The notes under the pieces are model-generated. The model saw only the letters and a program-made list of their open reading frames with translations, did not search any database and was not told the origin of the DNA. Shown in pieces: positions 7,626 through 10,652 of a DNA stretch of 10,652 nucleotides. Positions within the stretch are counted from its first letter, which is position 1. Every line of letters starts with the position of its first letter. The translations under genes and the position numbers were made by a program. The DNA comes from Pavlovales sp. CCMP2436 (Eukaryota; Haptophyta; Pavlovophyceae; Pavlovales). Where the stretch lies: NCBI GenBank assembly GCA_026770615.1, contig MU631977.1, forward strand, positions 34,901 to 45,552, read 5' to 3'.

Positions 7626-7659
7626 AGCCAAGGGATCTATTTTTAATATCCCCTTGGCT
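7626..7659 (-). promoter_or_regulatory. Hairpin with ATTAAA in the loop, 3' of the ankyrin gene
   Basis: AGCCAAGGGAT (7626-7636) pairs with ATCCCCTTGGCT (7648-7659) with one extra C, leaving an 11-base T-rich loop. On the minus strand the loop holds ATTAAA, a common variant poly(A) signal. This is about 35 bases after the ankyrin gene stop, which would suit a 3'-end processing site. The role is inferred. Confidence 0.5.
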
Positions 7660-7679
7660 CAGCCGTTGCGCGTGTCGCC

Positions 7680-9948
7680 TCAGAGGTGCTCCACCGCGTA
7701 GAGCTTGGCCTTAGTGATCAGCCCCTGCGCATCCGACGTGAGCAGCGCGACGGTGTCCTTGGCCGCGCCCTTGCCGAGCGTCACGCGCCCCTCGATGGCG
7801 GCGGTGAGCGTGCTGGGCGAGTAGTGACGCGAGGAGACGGCGAAGCGCGCACCGGCACCGCCGAGAACCTCACCGAGCTTTTTGAGGACGGCCTCCTTGC
7901 CCACCGCGATGCCGGACCCGTTGTCGAGAGAGCCCGCAGGCGCGAAGAGAGAGGCCATCGCCTCAGCGCCGCCCCCGTTGAAGGCCTTGACGAAGGCGTC
8001 GACGCAGGGGGGCGCGCCGCCCGTCTCGTCAAAGGAGACCCGCTTCCGCTTGAGCGCCCCCCCCCCCGCCTCCGCGTCGCTCTCGATATCGGCGAAGATG
8101 CACGCCATGGCCGCCGAGGTGGCGAGCACAAGCGGCGTGAGCCCCGCCTCGTTTGGGCAGTCAGCGTTGGCGTTGTTGGCGAGGAGCAGCTTGGCACACG
8201 CCTCGGAGCCGCGCTGGCACGCCCAGTGCAGCGGTGTGTTCCCCGCGCCGTCCGCCGCGTCGACGCGCGCGCCCTTGGCCACCAACTGCGCCGCGAGCTC
8301 CGGCTCGCCCGTGCAGCACGCGACGTGCAGCGGCGTCATGCCCGCGCCGTCCTCAGCATCGATGGCCGCGCCGTGCTCGAGCAGCAGCGCCGCGCGCTCC
8401 GCTGAGCCGGTGGCCACTGCGTAGTGCAGCGCCGCGCGGCCGGCGCGGTCGCGTGCGTCCAGGTCGAGCTCGCCCTTACGCTGAATAAATCAAATAAATC
8501 GAACTGACGACAATGAGAGGACTCGAGCGGGATAAATTATATATTATATACTATATAATATAAATAGTATAAATAGCACAAATCATATAAATGGCACACA
8601 TTATATGAATTGTATGAGTTAGAATGCGGGTCGGAGAATTCATATATATTTAGATCTAATTTTTTTACTAGATCTAATAAACCATATGAATTTATAGAAC
8701 AGCGAATCATAGAAATCATAGAAATCTAATAAATCTATAAATCATACAAATCGAGTTGCGGGGGGTGGGTCGAGCAGATGAAGCGGCAGTCAGGGCGGAC
8801 AGTCAGAGCGGAGAGTTAGGGTAGACAGCCAAGGGTGGACAGTCTGAGCGGACAGTCAGGGTAGACAGTAAGGGCGGACAGTCAGAGCGGACAGTCAGGG
8901 CAGACAGTCACGGTAGACAGTAAGAGCGGACAGCCAAGAGCAGACAGTCAGGGCAGTTGAGTCCATCCAGGACAGAATGCCAGGGCGGGTAGTCAGGGCA
9001 GTTGTGGGGCAAGCATACCCCCCCTGGCCATAAACCCGGTCCCTCGATTTGCCCGCTATGAATGGGGTCCTTCCCGACGTCCCCGCCGGCTGCAAAGTTA
9101 GGGGGGGTACCTGTAGGATGGCGGGCAGGCACGGCGCGCCCATCTTAACGGCCAGGTGAACCACTGTGCGCCCCTCCGTGTCCGCGCCGCCGAGCGGCGC
9201 GCAACGCTCGATCAGCAGCGCGGCACACGCGGCGGAGTTCTTGGCGAGGGCGATCGGGAGCAGCGGCTGCGCGCGCTTGCCCGCGCCCGTGCCCCACTCT
9301 GCGCAGCCGCGGTCGAGCAGGAGGCGCGCCACGCCGACGGCGTCGTGCGCGACGGCGACGTGGAGCGGAGTGAGCGCGTCCGACGAGATCGCCGACGCGT
9401 CAAGGCCCTTGTCGAGCAGCGCGCCGATCGTCGCCACCGCCTCGTCGCTCGAGGCGAGCATGTGGAGCGCGCCCTGATTAGCAAGCACACCTGTGATCGG
9501 GACCATCGACACACATACACACACACGCACGCACACAGACAGACACACACACACGCACACATACACGCGCACGCACACACACGAACACGCACGCACACAC
9601 ACACACGCACACCTGCTCCTGTTTGTTGACCGCCTTCAAATCGACGTCCTTGTGCGCCATCAGCACGCCCACGGTCTTGAGCGCGCGGTTCTCGCATGCG
9701 AGCAGGAACGGCGTGCGCAGCTGCGCGTCCTGCATGTTGGCATCGACGCCCGGCTGATCGAGGATCCACTGCGCGCAAGTGTGCGAGTCGTGCTCGCAAG
9801 CGTAGTGCAGCATCGTCTGGTCGCCGCCGCGCGTCGCGGACGCGTCAAAGTCCGACTGCGCCAGCGCCTTGTCGTCGCCGCGGGCAATCGCCTCCCACGC
9901 GGGCGCCGACGCGGCAAGCGAGCTCTGGCGCGTGCTGGGGAACGCCAT
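7680..9948 (-). CDS. Ankyrin-repeat protein with C-terminal NTF2/SnoaL-like domain (three exons, complete)
   Basis: Exons, in transcript order, are 9948-9613, 9473-9111 and 8480-7680 (TGA at 7682-7680), encoding 499 residues. All junctions are phase 0: CAG|GTGTGC with CTAATCAG|GG, and CAG|GTACCC with TTATTCAG|CG. Residues about 40-365 hold a series of ankyrin repeats with T-P-L-H or related turns: MLHYACEHD, TPFLLACEN, GALHMLASSD, TPLHVAVAHD, TVVHLAVKMG, AALHYAVATG, TPLHVACCTG, TPLHWACQRG, TPLVLATS. A KRKR cluster follows at 377-380. Residues about 393-499 resemble the NTF2-like/SnoaL fold, with an opening helix VDAFVKAFN, a loading helix AMASLFAP and paired C-terminal strands. Ankyrin repeats bind proteins. 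The C-terminal domain may bind a small ligand or dimerise; catalytic residues are not evident. Specific partners are unknown. Confidence 0.85.
7683..8003 (-). other. NTF2/SnoaL-like domain of the ankyrin protein
   Basis: This is the last ~107 residues of the protein. The pattern is an amphipathic helix (VDAFVKAFNGGGAEAMASLF), a short loop with D and S residues, a helix KEAVLKKLGEVLG, then strands around FAVSSRHYS, LTAAIEGRVTL and KAKLYAVEHL. Length and order suit the NTF2-like superfamily. Assignment rests on pattern recognition only. Confidence 0.55.
8633..8692. repeat. AT-rich inverted repeat inside ankyrin intron 2
   Basis: AATTCATAT (8637-8645) pairs with ATATGAATT (8684-8692), and TTAGATCTA (8650-8658) pairs with TAGATCTAA (8669-8677), around a T-rich loop. 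TAGATCTAAT also occurs as a direct repeat at 8651 and 8669. Confidence 0.65.
8786..8957. repeat. 13-bp minisatellite, about 13 units
   Basis: The + strand unit is close to ACAGTCAGGGCGG with variants such as GAGCGG, GGTAG and CCAAG. Units follow each other without spacers, and a decayed tail reaches about 9003. It lies wholly within intron 2 of the ankyrin gene. Confidence 0.85.
9474..9612 (-). other. 139-nt intron 1 of the ankyrin gene, mostly (GT)n microsatellite
   Basis: On the coding strand the donor GAGCAG|GTGTGC merges directly into GT/GC dinucleotide repeats (about 9508-9612). The acceptor GCTTGCTAATCAG at 9474 restores the ankyrin frame (Q|GALHML). A second acceptor-like CACAG ends at 9491, but using it would shift the frame. 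Confidence 0.8.
9508..9612. repeat. (CA)n/(CG) microsatellite
   Basis: About 100 bases of almost pure ACAC with ACGC interruptions on the + strand. It gives spurious Cys-Val and Thr-His frames on both strands. Confidence 0.9.
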
Positions 9949-10300
9949 CGCGCAGCAGTCCCCGCGAAGACGATGACGGCGTCGAGCGCGAGATTGAGAT
10001 TGGCGTTAGTTAGTTAATGAGAAGGTTGTGTTATGTTATGGTGCCACTTCTACCGCCTGGGTGCAGTCTCTGCGTCCAGGTGGCCCTGTGTGTCAGTGTC
10101 CGAGATACAGGCGCAACGCGTCAAAGCCCTGCCCGCTAGGCTGAACGTCACTCTGTTGAGCTTCTGCGTCACCTTACGGCGATTCCAAATACTGATACCG
10201 ACAAACTTTGACACCGACCAACCAACTGCGCGCACGCCAAGGTCAGTGACATTCAAAAATTCGGAGACCAACGCCTAATATAAATGACCTCGTTGACTAT
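9949..10300. other. Upstream region of the ankyrin gene; no gene seen
   Basis: This holds the 5' UTR and promoter of the minus-strand ankyrin gene. GTTA-type repeats lie at about 10004-10016 and 10032-10039. A GCCAAT word on the minus strand (about 9999-10004) is close to the start codon and may be chance. The frame at 10033-10278 starts at TTG-like codons and lacks recognisable content. Confidence 0.4.
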
Positions 10301-10425
10301 TCGTGCGCCAAGAGAGAGGCGGCGTGGCGGGCGCGAAATCGACGTAGCTATCGGCGTGAGTTACTGGTCGCGATTTTTAAACGGGAGCTATGAAGAAGTC
10401 GTCTTATATGTGATTGATCGTCAAG

Positions 10426-10507
10426 TTGACCGGTCATGACCGAAGGTCCGTCGGCCCTGACCGAAGATTGTCCAGATATACTAAATATAGACCTTGCACC
10501 TTGACCG
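10426..10507 (+). promoter_or_regulatory. Cluster of TGACC motifs upstream of the last exon
   Basis: TGACC occurs at 10427, 10437, 10458 and 10502. Two are in TTGACCGG and two in TGACCGAAG, and the first overlaps the palindrome GACCGGTC. The cluster lies about 40-120 bases before a probable exon at 10548, which would suit a regulatory region or an intron with chance repeats. Confidence 0.3.
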
Positions 10508-10547
10508 GTGGCCAGCAACCGGTGGCGGCGTCCGATAATATACGCAG

Positions 10548-10652
10548 GTCAGCGCCGATACGCACTCGCTCGTCAAAGAAATCGCGGCGCAGGGAGGCCG
10601 CAAGATGTACGCGCTGATGGGCGTGAGTCCGATGGAGGCGGCCGCGCGCATC
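10548..10652 (+). CDS. Partial exon of an unidentified gene running off the window
   Basis: After an acceptor-like ATATACGCAG at 10547, a frame is open to the window end and reads VSADTHSLVKEIAAQGG followed by RKMYALMGVSPMEAAARI. The composition is balanced and helix-rich, unlike the noise frames around it. The competing frame ends at 10617 with an Arg/Ser-rich tail. If correct, the upstream exon should be within or before the TGACC-rich region. I do not recognise the protein. Confidence 0.4.

Larger units (their letters stand above)
8481..9110 (-). other. 630-nt intron 2 of the ankyrin gene
   Basis: The donor is CTACAG|GTACCC (9110) and the acceptor is TTTGATTTATTCAG (8481), joining phase-0 exons inside the ankyrin array. 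It has three parts: GC-rich unique sequence (about 9004-9110), a 13-bp minisatellite (8786-8957), and an AT-rich stretch (about 8484-8755) with an inverted repeat. No independent gene is visible inside. Confidence 0.8.

Noticed and set aside
7686..8424. Plus-strand frames of 180-239 residues
   Set aside because: Antisense of the ankyrin/NTF2-like exon, whose repeats are clearly recognisable on the minus strand.
8816..8822. Telomere-like TTAGGG
   Set aside because: A single occurrence as a variant unit of the 13-bp minisatellite.
8786..9003. CRISPR array
   Set aside because: The 13-bp units are contiguous, have no unique spacers and lie in a eukaryotic intron.
9493..9629. Cys-Val and Thr-His repeat peptides
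   Set aside because: Translation of the CA/GT microsatellite, which is intronic in the ankyrin gene.

Overview
The window looks like nuclear DNA of a eukaryote, most likely a GC-rich unicellular alga or related protist. The exons are strongly GC-biased and code for Ala-, Pro- and Arg-rich proteins. Frames join only across GT-AG introns, and many introns and spacers are AT-rich or filled with microsatellites (ATT, CAT, GTT, CA). I cannot name the lineage from sequence alone; a haptophyte-like alga is a weak guess. I saw no bacterial operon structure, rRNA, tRNA, CRISPR array or recognisable transposon.

Region 1 (1 to about 6086, + strand) holds one large multi-exon gene whose 5' end lies outside the window. 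I joined exons 175-336, 620-751, 1287-1401, 1526-3014, 3115-5098 and, with less certainty, 5280-5807. All phases are compatible and give about 1,469 residues before the stop. The protein has an acidic/basic N-terminus, a Gln/Ala segment, a repeated W-D-S-R-x-G-A-Y motif, Lys/Arg/Gln-rich helical repeats, basic nuclear-localisation-like clusters, one KH-like fold with a GLRG loop, about eleven PPLP motifs in a proline-rich array, a 28-residue acidic/basic repeat, two SUMO-interaction-like motifs, and a final PKRRKV. It reads as a nuclear RNA-associated scaffold; that role is inferred. A possible AATAAA poly(A) signal is at 6081.

Region 2 (6408-6976, + strand) is a small two-exon gene for a 156-residue acidic-tailed protein that I do not recognise. 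Region 3 (about 6980-7680) has no convincing gene but carries two clear inverted repeats; one lies just past the end of the next gene and holds an ATTAAA in its loop.

Region 4 (7680-9948, - strand) is a complete three-exon gene of 499 residues: many ankyrin repeats, then a KRKR cluster, then an NTF2/SnoaL-like C-terminal domain. Its first intron is mostly a (GT)n microsatellite. Its second contains a 13-bp minisatellite and an AT-rich inverted repeat. Region 5 (9949-10652) is a spacer with a cluster of TGACC motifs, followed by the probable start of another + strand exon that runs off the end.

The large gene and the small gene run in the same direction, and the ankyrin gene converges on them. 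Nothing shows that the three act together. The most unusual signals are the domain and repeat architecture of the large protein, and two separate partial duplications upstream of its exons, each copying an acceptor splice site plus the head of the following exon.
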